Source of the DNA: Mycolicibacterium rhodesiae NBB3
GTDB lineage: Bacteria > Actinomycetota > Actinomycetes > Mycobacteriales > Mycobacteriaceae
Length of the DNA stretch: 64,000 nucleotides
Assembly (NCBI RefSeq): GCF_000230895.2
Contig: NC_016604.1
Span: 2,604,001 to 2,668,000 of the forward strand
Reading direction: 5' to 3'
Part shown: positions 53,382 to 61,803 of the stretch, piece by piece
Position numbering within the stretch: the stretch's first letter is position 1
How the letters are laid out: every line of letters begins with the position of its first letter
Notes under the pieces: generated by a model
The model's input: only the letters and a program-made list of their open reading frames with translations
Told to the model about the DNA's origin: nothing
The model's database searches: none
Program-made: the position numbers and the translations under genes

Positions 53382-54419
53382 ATGACAGGCAAAGAGGCTA
53401 GGACGAAGACTGTCAGGCGCTGGCGCCGCAACATGGAGATAGGCGATGGCCCCAAAGACCGGGCGTACGTCGACATGCTCACCACATTGTCCGAGGGGTC
53501 GGTGCGCCGCAACTTCAATCCCTACACCGACATCGACTGGGAATCCCCGGAGTTCGAGGTGTTCGAGAATGATGAGCGCTGGGTCCTGCCCGCAACGGAC
53601 CCGATCGGCCAGCACTGGTGGTATCAGTCGCAGCCGATCCAGCGCCAGATCGAGATCGGCATGTGGCGTCAGGCCAACGTCGCCAAGGTCGGCCTGCACT
53701 TCGAGTCGATCCTGATCCGCGGACTGATGGAGTACGCCTTCTGGACGCCCAACGGCTCACCGGAATACCGGTACTGCCTGCACGAGGCCGTCGAAGAGTG
53801 CAACCACACCATGATGTTCCAGGAGATGGTGAACCGGATCGGCGCCGACGTGCCCGGTATGCCCCGGATGTTGAAGTGGATCCAGCCGGCCATCCCCCTG
53901 GTCGCCGGTCCGTTGCCGATCCCGTTCTGGTTCGGCATCCTCGCGGGCGAGGAACCCATCGACCACACCCAGAAGAACGTGTTGCGCGAGGGCAAGACGC
54001 TGCATCCGATCATGGAGCGCGTGATGGCCATCCACGTGGCCGAGGAGGCACGCCACATCTCGTTCGCGCATGAGTATCTGCGCAAGCGCGTGCCAGACCT
54101 GCCGCGACGCAAGCGATTCTGGTTGTCGCTCTACGTTCCGGTGGTGATGCGCGTGCTGTGCTCGGCGATCATCGTGCCGCCGCGCGCGTTCTGGAAGGAA
54201 TTCGACATCCCGCGGTCGGTCCGCAAGGAGATCTTCTTCTCCTCGCCCGAGTCGCGGCAGATGCTGCGCGACATGTTCGGCGATGTCCGGATGCTTGCCC
54301 ACGACACCGGTCTGATGAACCCGTTCGCGAAACTGCTCTGGCGGATCTGCCGGATCAGCGGCCGGCCCAGTCGCTACCGCAGCGAGCCCGCCCGCCAGCA
54401 TCTGGTGTCGGCCGCGTAG
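53382..54419 (+). CDS. AurF-like diiron oxygenase (Rv0885-like)
   Basis: A protein of 345 residues. A four-helix diiron pattern matches the ligand spacing I recall for AurF: E139 and H142 (EECNHTMMF), E191 (GILAGEEP), H218, E222 and H225 (AIHVAEEARHISFAHEY), with E109 the likely first ligand. AurF-type enzymes oxygenate amines or C-H bonds at a dinuclear iron centre. The ATG at 53382 follows GGGAGG. The electron-transfer gene fprB starts 7 bp downstream, so it is probably its partner. Native substrate unknown. Confidence 0.86.
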   Translation: MTGKEARTKTVRRWRRNMEIGDGPKDRAYVDMLTTLSEGSVRRNFNPYTDIDWESPEFEVFENDERWVLPATDPIGQHWWYQSQPIQRQIEIGMWRQANVAKVGLHFESILIRGLMEYAFWTPNGSPEYRYCLHEAVEECNHTMMFQEMVNRIGADVPGMPRMLKWIQPAIPLVAGPLPIPFWFGILAGEEPIDHTQKNVLREGKTLHPIMERVMAIHVAEEARHISFAHEYLRKRVPDLPRRKRFWLSLYVPVVMRVLCSAIIVPPRAFWKEFDIPRSVRKEIFFSSPESRQMLRDMFGDVRMLAHDTGLMNPFAKLLWRICRISGRPSRYRSEPARQHLVSAA

Positions 54420-54426
54420 GTCCCGT

Positions 54427-56133
54427 ATGCCACATGTGATCACCCAGCCGTGTTGCAGCGACGGGTCCTGTGTCTACGCATGTCCGGTGAACTGCATCCA
54501 CCCGTCACCGGACGAGCCCGGCTTCGCCACCGCGGAGATGCTCTACATCGACCCGGTCGCGTGCGTCGACTGCGGTGCCTGCGTGTCGGCGTGCCCCGTC
54601 GGCGCTATCGCACCCGACACCCGGCTGGAGCCCGAGCAGCTACCGTTCATCGAATTGAACGCGTCCTTCTATCCCAAGCCCGACGGGAAGCTGCCGCCGA
54701 CATCCAAACTCGCGCCGGTGCTCGAGGCTCCGCTGGTGCGGCCGCGTTCAGGTGGACCCCTGACGGTGGCGATCGTCGGGTCGGGACCGGCGGCGATGTA
54801 CGCGGCCGACGAGTTGCTCACCCAACGTGGCGTGCGGGTCAATGTCTTCGAGCGTCTGCCGACCCCGTACGGGCTGGTGCGTGCCGGAGTCGCCCCCGAC
54901 CACCAGAGCACCAAGCGGGTGACCAAGCTCTTCGACAAGGTGACGGCGCTGCCCGGGTTCACGTTCTACCTCAACGTCGACGTGGGCTCCGACGTGACGC
55001 ACGCTGAGCTGTTGGCCCACCATCACGCTGTGCTGTACGCCGTCGGTGCGCCCAACGATCGGCGGCTCGACATCGAGGGCATGGACCTGGCGGGAACTGG
55101 CACCGCCACCGAGATGGTGGCATGGATCAACGGGCATCCCGAATTCACCGATCTACCGGTCGATTTGACTCACGAGCGGGTGGTGATCGTCGGCAACGGA
55201 AACGTCGCGTTGGACGTCGCCCGAATTCTGACCACCGACCCCGACGTGCTGGCACGCACTGACATTTCCGACCATGCGCTCGCCACCCTGCGAGATTCGA
55301 AGGTGGCCGAGGTCGTGATCGCCGCCCGCCGCGGTCCGGTCCACTCGGCGTTCACGCTGCCGGAGCTCATCGGCCTGACGTCCGCGTGCGACGTGGTACT
55401 CGACGGCGGCGATCACGATCTGGTCATCGGCGACCTTGCGACCGCGACCGACCCGCTGACGCGCAGCAAACTGGAGATCCTGTCCAAGCTCGCAGACAGT
55501 TCTACTCCCTCGGCGCGGCCCCGAATCAGGTTCGCCTATCAGCTCACGCCCAGACGCATTCTCGGCGAGGAACGCGTACAAGGCGTGGAGTTCACCGTCA
55601 CTGGGGGCACCTCCCGCTTGCGGGGGAGAACCGACGAGGTCCGCCGGCTCGACGCCGGAATGGTGCTGACCTCGATCGGCTACCGCGGCAAGCCGATTCG
55701 CGACCTGCCCTTCGACGATGCCGCCGGAGTGGTGCCCAACGACGACGGCCGAGTCCTCGATGCCGGCAGGCCCATGCGTGGCAGCTATGTCGCGGGCTGG
55801 ATCAAACGCGGTCCCACCGGCTTCATCGGCACCAACAAGTCGTGTGCCGGCGAGACGGTACACAACCTGGTGGACGACTACAACGCGGGACTGCTCGCCG
55901 ATCCCGGCAAGGACCGGGCCAAGCCGGCTGCGCTGGACAAACTGGTGCGGCGCAGGCGGCCCGACGTGGTCGACGCCGCGGGCTGGAGAGCGATCGACAC
56001 CGCTGAGATCGCACGCGGCGGTGACGAGCGGCCGCGCGACAAGTTCACGACCGTGGCCGACATGCTTGCCGCGGCCGCCGACGCGCCGGCACCGTCGATG
56101 CGCGATCGCGTGCTTGCCGGCCTGCGCCGCTAG
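54427..56133 (+). CDS. fprB: Ferredoxin-ferredoxin/NADP+ reductase fusion FprB
   Basis: A 568-residue fusion. Residues 1-62 are a bacterial ferredoxin with cysteines 10, 15, 19, 23 and 46, 49, 52, 56; then an adrenodoxin-reductase-type flavoprotein (TVAIVGSGPAAMYAADELL near 108; NADPH motif VVIVGNGNVALDVARIL near 250; C-terminal GWIKRGPTGFIGTNKSCAGE). It passes electrons from NADPH to the fused iron-sulfur domain. It carries a 27-bp palindromic repeat (55602-55628) in frame. Likely donor for the AurF-like enzyme 7 bp upstream. Confidence 0.94.
   Translation: MPHVITQPCCSDGSCVYACPVNCIHPSPDEPGFATAEMLYIDPVACVDCGACVSACPVGAIAPDTRLEPEQLPFIELNASFYPKPDGKLPPTSKLAPVLEAPLVRPRSGGPLTVAIVGSGPAAMYAADELLTQRGVRVNVFERLPTPYGLVRAGVAPDHQSTKRVTKLFDKVTALPGFTFYLNVDVGSDVTHAELLAHHHAVLYAVGAPNDRRLDIEGMDLAGTGTATEMVAWINGHPEFTDLPVDLTHERVVIVGNGNVALDVARILTTDPDVLARTDISDHALATLRDSKVAEVVIAARRGPVHSAFTLPELIGLTSACDVVLDGGDHDLVIGDLATATDPLTRSKLEILSKLADSSTPSARPRIRFAYQLTPRRILGEERVQGVEFTVTGGTSRLRGRTDEVRRLDAGMVLTSIGYRGKPIRDLPFDDAAGVVPNDDGRVLDAGRPMRGSYVAGWIKRGPTGFIGTNKSCAGETVHNLVDDYNAGLLADPGKDRAKPAALDKLVRRRRPDVVDAAGWRAIDTAEIARGGDERPRDKFTTVADMLAAAADAPAPSMRDRVLAGLRR
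55602..55628 (+). repeat. 27-bp palindromic repeat inside fprB
   Basis: TGGGGGCACCTCCCGCTTGC and the seven bases after it form a hairpin (CTCCCGC/GCGGGGGAG). I recall CTCCCCCGCAAGCGGGAG-type repeats as widely dispersed in mycobacterial genomes. Here it lies inside coding sequence and encodes the peptide GTSRLRGRT in frame. Confidence 0.72.
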
Positions 56134-56138
56134 CGCCG

Positions 56139-56594
56139 CTACTGATGCTGCTTGATGGCGTTGTCGATCTCGTCCTGACTGACCTCGCGCATCGGTTGGC
56201 CCATCGACCAGAGGTGGCCGAAAGGATCACGAAGTTCGCCGTAGCGATCACCCCAGAACATGTCATCGAGCGGCATCACGACCGTCGCGCCTGCGTCGAT
56301 CGCCTGCTGGAACTTGGCGTCCACATCGGTGACGGTCAGGTGAATGGTCACCGGTGATCCGCCCAGCGCTTCCGGCGTAGCCGACTTACCGTCGTTCATC
56401 TCGGGGAAGTCATCGTTGAGCATCACCAACGCGCCGTTGATCCGCAGCGCGGCATGGAACAGTTTCTTGCCGTCGGGCCCGGGCACTCGGCCCAGTTCCT
56501 CGGCGCCGAACGCCTTGACGTAGAAATCGATAGCTGCCGCACCGTCACTGACGGTGAGCATCGGGGACACGGCGGGTTGAACGTCGATGGCCAT
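56139..56594 (-). CDS. VOC-family (glyoxalase/bleomycin-resistance-like) protein
   Basis: A 151-residue protein of the PhnB-like branch: MLTVSDGAAAIDFYVKAFGA at the N-terminus, GALVMLNDDFPEMNDGKSAT in the middle and FWGDRYGELRDPFGHLWSMG at the end, the usual betaalphabetabetabeta repeats. Metal ligands incomplete, so substrate-binding rather than glyoxalase is possible. Convergent with fprB (5-bp gap). Rv0887c by synteny (recalled). Confidence 0.85.
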   Translation of the reverse strand: MAIDVQPAVSPMLTVSDGAAAIDFYVKAFGAEELGRVPGPDGKKLFHAALRINGALVMLNDDFPEMNDGKSATPEALGGSPVTIHLTVTDVDAKFQQAIDAGATVVMPLDDMFWGDRYGELRDPFGHLWSMGQPMREVSQDEIDNAIKQHQ

Positions 56595-56680
56595 TGGCGG
56601 ACTCCTCGGTTTAGTGGTTTCTCCCTTGCGGGCTATGAGTACGACTCGCCTGAGGTGTCGAACTCATCGGACCGGTCCTC

Positions 56681-58258
56681 ATGCAATCACCTGGGACCGA
56701 CAGATGCTTCTGGCAACATAGCGGCGTGCTTGGGGTCGAAGTCCCGACGAGATCGAGGGTGGCGGTGCTCGACCCCCTCATCGTCGGCGTCCTCGCCGCC
56801 GCCGTCAGTCTGGCGGGCGCGGGCCGTCCGTCCTTCTGGTACGACGAGGCCGCGACGATCTCGGCGTCCTACAGCCGTTCGCTTGCTCAGCTGTGGCACA
56901 TGGTGGGCAACGTTGACGCCGTGCACGGCCTGTACTACGTCTTCATGCACGGGTGGTTCGCGATGTTCCCGCCTACGGAATTCTGGTCGCGGGTGCCGAG
57001 CGGACTGGCGGTCGGCGGTGCGGCGGCCGGCGTGGTAGTCCTCTGCAAGCAGTTCTCGACGCGCACCGTCGCACTGAGCGCCGGGGTCCTGTGCGCGATT
57101 CTGCCCCGAGCGACATGGGCAGGCATCGAGGCTCGCCCGTATGCACTGACGATGCTGGCCGCCGCCTGGTCGACGGTCCTGCTCGTTCACGCGATGCGCC
57201 GCAACAACGATTGGATCTGGTTGTGTTACGCGGTCGCGATGGCGCTGTCGATCCTGCTCGACATATATCTCGCGCTGATGTTCTTGGCGCACGCCGTTTT
57301 CCTGTGCGTTTACCGGCCGGCTCGCACGGTCGTCGTGCGGTTCGCCGTCACCATGGTGTGCACGTGCTTGTCGGTGACTCCGTTCGTGAAGTTGGTCGTC
57401 GGTCAGGCGCACCAGATCGTCTGGATCTCACCGGTCGGCCGCCGGACGGTCGAAGACGTCGCCGTGCAACAGTACTTCGAACGAAGCCCGCTGTTCTTGA
57501 TCGTCTCCGCCTGCGTGGCGGTCATCGCTATCATCTTGTGGCGCTTCACATCTGCGCGGCTGGCCGAGAAGGATCGTCAGCTGTTGGCCCTCGCGATCGC
57601 ATGGCTCGCCGTCCCAACTGCGGTCATCCTCGGATGGTCGGCTCTGGTGCATCCGATCTACACCCCGAGGTACCTGTGCTTCACCGCGCCGGCGGTCGCG
57701 GTCCTCCTCGGCGTGTGTATCGGCGCATTGGCGGTGCGGCCATGGATCGCTGCGGCCGTGCTCGTTGTCTTCACCGCCGCGGCGATACCGAATTATCTTC
57801 TGGTGCAACGCAGTCCATACGCGAAATACGGAATGGACTACAGCCAGGTGGCCGACCTCATCGCCGCCAAGACAAAGGGAGAGCCGGGTGAGTGTCTGCT
57901 GGTGAACGACACCGTGACATTCATGCCCGCTCCCATGCGCCCGCTGCTGGCGGCGCGCCCGGATGCCTACCGGAACGTCGTGGACATCAGCCTGTGGCAG
58001 ACCGCGGCGGAACGTGACGATGTCTTCGACACCAACCTCATCCCGGAGGCGTCGGCAGGACCGCTGAGCGTCTGCCGCACCCTGTGGATCATCACCCAGG
58101 CCGACCCGGCAAGGCCCACCCACGAACAGGATTCGGTGATGGAACCGGGTCCGCTGTTCGGCGGAACGCCTGCGTTCGCGGTCACCCGCGAGCACGGCTA
58201 CCGCCTACTGGAACGCTGGCAGTTCAATTTGGTACAGGTCATCAAAGCCGAGCGCTGA
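56681..58258 (+). CDS. Polytopic membrane glycosyltransferase-like protein (GT-C type)
   Basis: A protein of 525 residues with about 10-11 transmembrane helices. A GT39/ArnT-like first loop with the acidic WYDEAATISASYS motif near residue 48 and the aromatic RPYALTMLAAAWSTVLLVHA helix suggest a polyprenyl-phosphate-sugar-dependent transferase of the cell envelope. The C-terminal 120 residues are a soluble domain. An alternative GTG start at 56726 would remove 15 residues; both are possible. No mannosyltransferase subgroup can be fixed. The stop is 1 bp from the convergent GH16 gene. Confidence 0.72.
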   Translation: MQSPGTDRCFWQHSGVLGVEVPTRSRVAVLDPLIVGVLAAAVSLAGAGRPSFWYDEAATISASYSRSLAQLWHMVGNVDAVHGLYYVFMHGWFAMFPPTEFWSRVPSGLAVGGAAAGVVVLCKQFSTRTVALSAGVLCAILPRATWAGIEARPYALTMLAAAWSTVLLVHAMRRNNDWIWLCYAVAMALSILLDIYLALMFLAHAVFLCVYRPARTVVVRFAVTMVCTCLSVTPFVKLVVGQAHQIVWISPVGRRTVEDVAVQQYFERSPLFLIVSACVAVIAIILWRFTSARLAEKDRQLLALAIAWLAVPTAVILGWSALVHPIYTPRYLCFTAPAVAVLLGVCIGALAVRPWIAAAVLVVFTAAAIPNYLLVQRSPYAKYGMDYSQVADLIAAKTKGEPGECLLVNDTVTFMPAPMRPLLAARPDAYRNVVDISLWQTAAERDDVFDTNLIPEASAGPLSVCRTLWIITQADPARPTHEQDSVMEPGPLFGGTPAFAVTREHGYRLLERWQFNLVQVIKAER

Positions 58259-58259
58259 G

Positions 58260-59111
58260 CTACCAGACGCGGATGTAATCGACGAGCATCGCGGCAGGGA
58301 ACACACCCAGCGCCGGATCGCCACCGCCGGGCCCGCCCACCGCGAGGGTGAACATGGGCTGCATCCAGTAGCCGGGGATGCTGAACGGCCACCGGAGGTC
58401 GCCTGGCCGGCCCGACACCTGGATAGGCGTCGGCGGCACATGGAAGTACGGGTCGGCGCCGTCGACCCAATCCCGCCAGAACGTGAAACCGTCCTCGCCC
58501 CAATGCATCCGCCAGGTGTGCCAGCCACCGTCGACGAGTCCTGGAATCGACTTGCCTTCCCAGGTCTTGCCGTTCGACGCCGCGTGCACCGTCGTGCCCG
58601 GCGGCCACTTCCCATTGCCGTACCACTCGAAGACGTCGACCTCACCGTCGGGAAGCGGGTCCTCGTTCACCGCCCAGAACGCCGGCCACGCCCCCGGGGT
58701 CAGGCAGTCGAGTTTGATTCGCGCTTCCCACGTCTGGTTGATCATGCCGCGCCAGATGCCACGCAGCTTGGCGCCGTAGTACATGTTCATGTCGTGGGTG
58801 GCCATCATCACCAGGTTGGAGTTGCCGTCCTGGAAGATGTTCCGGCGATCATCGCGGTAGATGCCTGCGACCGGCGGGAACACGTCGTCCTGCCACGTCT
58901 GGATCACCCACTTGGACGGGTCGGGGGCCGATCCCGCGGGACCGTCGAACTCGTCGTGGAAGATGTAGGTTCCCGGATCAGCCGTCGGCGGCTGCGCCGG
59001 TATCGGCGCGCGATTCATCGGGCTGGCTTGGGCTTGGGCGAGGGGCATCGTGGCAGCCAAGAAGCCGAGGCCCGTCATCATCATCATGTTGCGGCGATCC
59101 ATCTGAGGCAC
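58260..59111 (-). CDS. Glycoside hydrolase family 16 beta-glucanase, exported (Rv0315-like)
   Basis: A protein of 283 residues. N-terminal signal with a twin-arginine-like DRRNMMMMTGLGFLAATMPL (residues 5-24). GH16 catalytic motif E-x-D-x-x-E in DGEVDVFEWYG (two glutamates flanking Asp), plus YWMQPMFTLAVGGPGGGDP. Closely resembles M. tuberculosis Rv0315 (recalled), a beta-1,3-glucanase-like protein. It faces the GT-C-type gene, tail to tail. ATG 59111; 75-bp gap to the next gene with an ACACGTGT palindrome at 59161-59168. Confidence 0.88.
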   Translation of the reverse strand: MPQMDRRNMMMMTGLGFLAATMPLAQAQASPMNRAPIPAQPPTADPGTYIFHDEFDGPAGSAPDPSKWVIQTWQDDVFPPVAGIYRDDRRNIFQDGNSNLVMMATHDMNMYYGAKLRGIWRGMINQTWEARIKLDCLTPGAWPAFWAVNEDPLPDGEVDVFEWYGNGKWPPGTTVHAASNGKTWEGKSIPGLVDGGWHTWRMHWGEDGFTFWRDWVDGADPYFHVPPTPIQVSGRPGDLRWPFSIPGYWMQPMFTLAVGGPGGGDPALGVFPAAMLVDYIRVW

Positions 59112-59186
59112 CCGCCCACCCTAAGAGGAAGCACACAGGTTTAGGTTCATTTCGGTGGGCACACGTGTTGTATCTAACTTTGCGGA

Positions 59187-59795
59187 TCACACCATCGAGA
59201 AGCCCGGTGGCAACGCCTCACGTCCCGTCAGCGCCAGCAGCACCGACGCCCCGTGCCCGGTCAGGACGGCTGTTCGGGTCGCGACGTCCAGCGCTTCGGT
59301 GAGCACCTCCGCAGGCAATTGGAACGGGATGCCGGTCGCTTTGGCGATGTCCATTCCGTGCACCGCCAGTTCGAACGTCCGTGTCGGAAGATAGGTGTGC
59401 AGTCGGACGCCCAGTCCGCCGATCACCGTGATCACCGGGTCATCGGCCGCGGCGACGGCACTCATCACCTCCGACACGAGCGCGTCCACCGCGGCCGCCG
59501 GATCGTCGCCGAGTTCGCGGCCGGCCTGTCGTCCACGCTCCTCGACAGCGGCCGCATCGATCCCGAGCGCCGACGCCGTCACTCGCACGTAGTACTCCTC
59601 GGGCGTGGCGATGTCCACGCGCTCGGCGGTGGTCTGCAAATAGTCGCGCACAGTGATCAGCGATCGCGAGGTGTGCCCCACCAGCGACCGGACATCCCAC
59701 GCACCGAGGCCGGGTTGGCCCCAGGCGTCGGGCGGAATTTCCCGCACCAGTGCGGCGAAGCTCTCCGCCGCCGAGCCGAACGTCGCTGTCGTCAC
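59187..59795 (-). CDS. Maleylpyruvate isomerase/mycothiol-dependent DinB-like protein (TIGR03086 type)
   Basis: A protein of 202 residues from GTG 59795, which overlaps the citA stop (GTGA). N-terminal DinB/MDMPI fold with WDVRSLVGHTSRSLITVRDY; the metal-binding third His is near THTY/HGMD (LAVHGMDIAKATG). Such proteins use mycothiol or bind metal. Coupled to citA, so co-expressed with a citrate synthase; role unknown. Confidence 0.78.
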   Translation of the reverse strand: MTTATFGSAAESFAALVREIPPDAWGQPGLGAWDVRSLVGHTSRSLITVRDYLQTTAERVDIATPEEYYVRVTASALGIDAAAVEERGRQAGRELGDDPAAAVDALVSEVMSAVAAADDPVITVIGGLGVRLHTYLPTRTFELAVHGMDIAKATGIPFQLPAEVLTEALDVATRTAVLTGHGASVLLALTGREALPPGFSMV

Positions 59796-60919
59796 GACCG
59801 GGAGACTTGGTCCCACCCCTCGACCGACTCCGGACTGCGGGGTTCGGGACCCACGTAGATGGCGGCCGGGCGAACCAACTTGCCGAGCCGCTTCTGCTCG
59901 AGAATGTGCGCGCACCACCCCGCGGTGCGCCCGCAGGTGAACATCGCAGGCATCATCTGCGTGGGCACCTGCGCGAAATCAAGAATGACCGCCGCCCAGA
60001 ATTCGACGTTGGTCTCGATCGCGCGGTCGGGTCGACGTTCCCGCAACTCGGCGAGCGCGGCCTGTTCCAGCGCGGCAGCCACCTCGTAGCGGGGCGCCTC
60101 CAGCCGCTTTGCGGTGGCGCGCAGCACTCGTGCCCGCGGGTCTTCGGCGCGATAGACGCGATGGCCGAACCCCATCAGCTTTTCCTTGCGGTCCAGGATC
60201 CCCTTGACGACCGCTTGCGCGTCGCCGGTCTTCTCGGCTTCTTCGATCATCGGAATCACCCGTGCGGGCGCACCGCCGTGCAGCGGACCGCTCATCGCAC
60301 CGATCGCGCCGGACAGCGCCGCCGCCACGTCCGCGCCGGTCGAGGCGATCACCCGGGCGGTGAACGTCGATGCGTTCATGCCGTGTTCGGCCGCCGACAC
60401 CCAGTAGGCGTCGATCGCCTCCACGTGCTTGGGATCGGGCTCGCCCTGCCAGCGGGTCATGAAACGCGCCGTCACCGTCGAGCACTCGTCGACCACCCGC
60501 TGGGGAACCGCGGGCTGATAGATCCCGCGCGCGGACTGTGCGACGTACGACAGCGCCATCACCGACGCCCTGGCCAACTGGTCGCGCGCGGTCTGGTCCT
60601 CGATGTCCAGAAGCGGCTGGTACCCCCAGATCGGAGCGAGCATGGCCAGGCCGGCCTGGACGTCGACCCGGACGTCGCCGCTGTGGATCGGCAGCGGGAA
60701 GGGCTCCGCGGGCGGCAGACCGTGACCGAATCTGCCGTCGACCAGAAGCGCCCAGACGTCTCCGAATGTGACGTGCTGATTGACCAGATCCTCGATGTCC
60801 ACGCCGCGGTATCGCAGCGCGCCGCCGTCCTTGTCCGGCTCTGCGATCTCGGTGGTGAAGGCGACGACACCTTCCAATCCGGGCACGAAATCCTCTGGAA
60901 CCGCCGACGTCATAGTCAT
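59792..60919 (-). CDS. citA: Citrate synthase CitA (short actinobacterial type)
   Basis: A 375-residue citrate synthase. Catalytic His in GPLHGGAPARVI and in MGFGHRVYR, and the aspartate segment TNVEFWAAVILDF, all in place. It condenses acetyl-CoA and oxaloacetate, or propionyl-CoA if it acts as methylcitrate synthase. ATG 60919 begins MTMTSAVPEDFVPGLEGVVA; the upstream frame has no domain. A second citrate synthase, gltA, begins at 63923, so two are clustered. Rv0889c by synteny (recalled). Confidence 0.92.
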   Translation of the reverse strand: MTMTSAVPEDFVPGLEGVVAFTTEIAEPDKDGGALRYRGVDIEDLVNQHVTFGDVWALLVDGRFGHGLPPAEPFPLPIHSGDVRVDVQAGLAMLAPIWGYQPLLDIEDQTARDQLARASVMALSYVAQSARGIYQPAVPQRVVDECSTVTARFMTRWQGEPDPKHVEAIDAYWVSAAEHGMNASTFTARVIASTGADVAAALSGAIGAMSGPLHGGAPARVIPMIEEAEKTGDAQAVVKGILDRKEKLMGFGHRVYRAEDPRARVLRATAKRLEAPRYEVAAALEQAALAELRERRPDRAIETNVEFWAAVILDFAQVPTQMMPAMFTCGRTAGWCAHILEQKRLGKLVRPAAIYVGPEPRSPESVEGWDQVSRS

Positions 60920-61066
60920 GCGCAAATTCTCGCACCCGATCCCTGGCCTCCTGCTACCGGTCGATAACAGGTCGGCGAACACCCGAGGCGTAGCGTGATC
61001 GCGTGGCCTTCGGAGGGTTGGGCCCCCGCCCGAAGGGCAGGGGAGCGCGGTGGGGCCCCGCGCGCT

Positions 61067-61093
61067 GGGGCCACGCGCGAAGCGCAGGGGACG
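61067..61093 (+). repeat. 27-bp dispersed repeat upstream of pdxH
   Basis: Reads CCACGCGCGAAGCGCAGGGG in its core; 26 of 27 positions match the element at 35633-35659 (opposite strand). It lies in a 191-bp gap rich in GGGG runs; a related but degenerate GAAGGGCAGGGGA occurs at about 61032. Confidence 0.7.
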
Positions 61094-61110
61094 AAGGGGA
61101 CGACCGGGGA

Positions 61111-61803
61111 ATGACAGACCGCGATGACGATCACCTGGCCGGCATGCGGGTGGAGTACGGCTCGGTGGAGAAGGACGGCAGCGGCGACCTCGATGCGGAC
61201 TGGCTCGCGGATGGTTGGGTTGCGCTGCTGCGCAGGTGGTTAGCCGACGCCGAGGAGGCGGGGGTGGCCGAGCCCAACGCCATGGTGGTCGGCACCGTCG
61301 ACGCCCGCGGTCGTCCGTCCACCCGCTCTGTGCTCTGCAAGGGCGTGGATGACGACGGCATCACATTCTTCACCAACTACGACTCCCACAAGGGCGAAGA
61401 GCTCGCCGCGATGCCCTACGCGTCGGCGACGTTCCCCTGGTACCTGCTGGGCAGGCAGGTCCACGTCCGCGGCCTGGTCACCAAGGTGTCCGCCGAGCAG
61501 ACGGCCGACTATTGGTCGAAGCGCCCGCGCGGTTCGCAGCTGGGCGCATGGGCGTCGCAGCAGTCCAAGCCGATCGCCTCGCGCGCGGCGCTGCTGGAGC
61601 AACTTGCCGAGGTGACAGCGCGGTTCGCCGACCTCGACGAGGTGCCGGTGCCGCCGCACTGGGGTGGTTACCTCATCTCGCCCGAGGTGGTGGAGTTCTG
61701 GCAGGGCCGGGAGAACCGGGTGCACAACAGGATTCGTGTCGTCACGGATGCCGAACTGCCGGTAGCCATGCACAACAGTCGTATCGAGCGGTTGCAGCCG
61801 TAA
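61111..61803 (+). CDS. pdxH: Pyridoxamine/pyridoxine 5'-phosphate oxidase PdxH
   Basis: A protein of 230 residues. FMN-binding split barrel: [40 protein letters not shown] and [20 protein letters not shown] match PNPOx; C-terminal [14 protein letters not shown] with the substrate arginine. It makes pyridoxal 5'-phosphate. The ATG at 61111, 9 bases after GGGGA, was chosen over upstream codons that encode the GC-rich repeat area. Confidence 0.94.
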   Translation: MTDRDDDHLAGMRVEYGSVEKDGSGDLDADWLADGWVALLRRWLADAEEAGVAEPNAMVVGTVDARGRPSTRSVLCKGVDDDGITFFTNYDSHKGEELAAMPYASATFPWYLLGRQVHVRGLVTKVSAEQTADYWSKRPRGSQLGAWASQQSKPIASRAALLEQLAEVTARFADLDEVPVPPHWGGYLISPEVVEFWQGRENRVHNRIRVVTDAELPVAMHNSRIERLQP

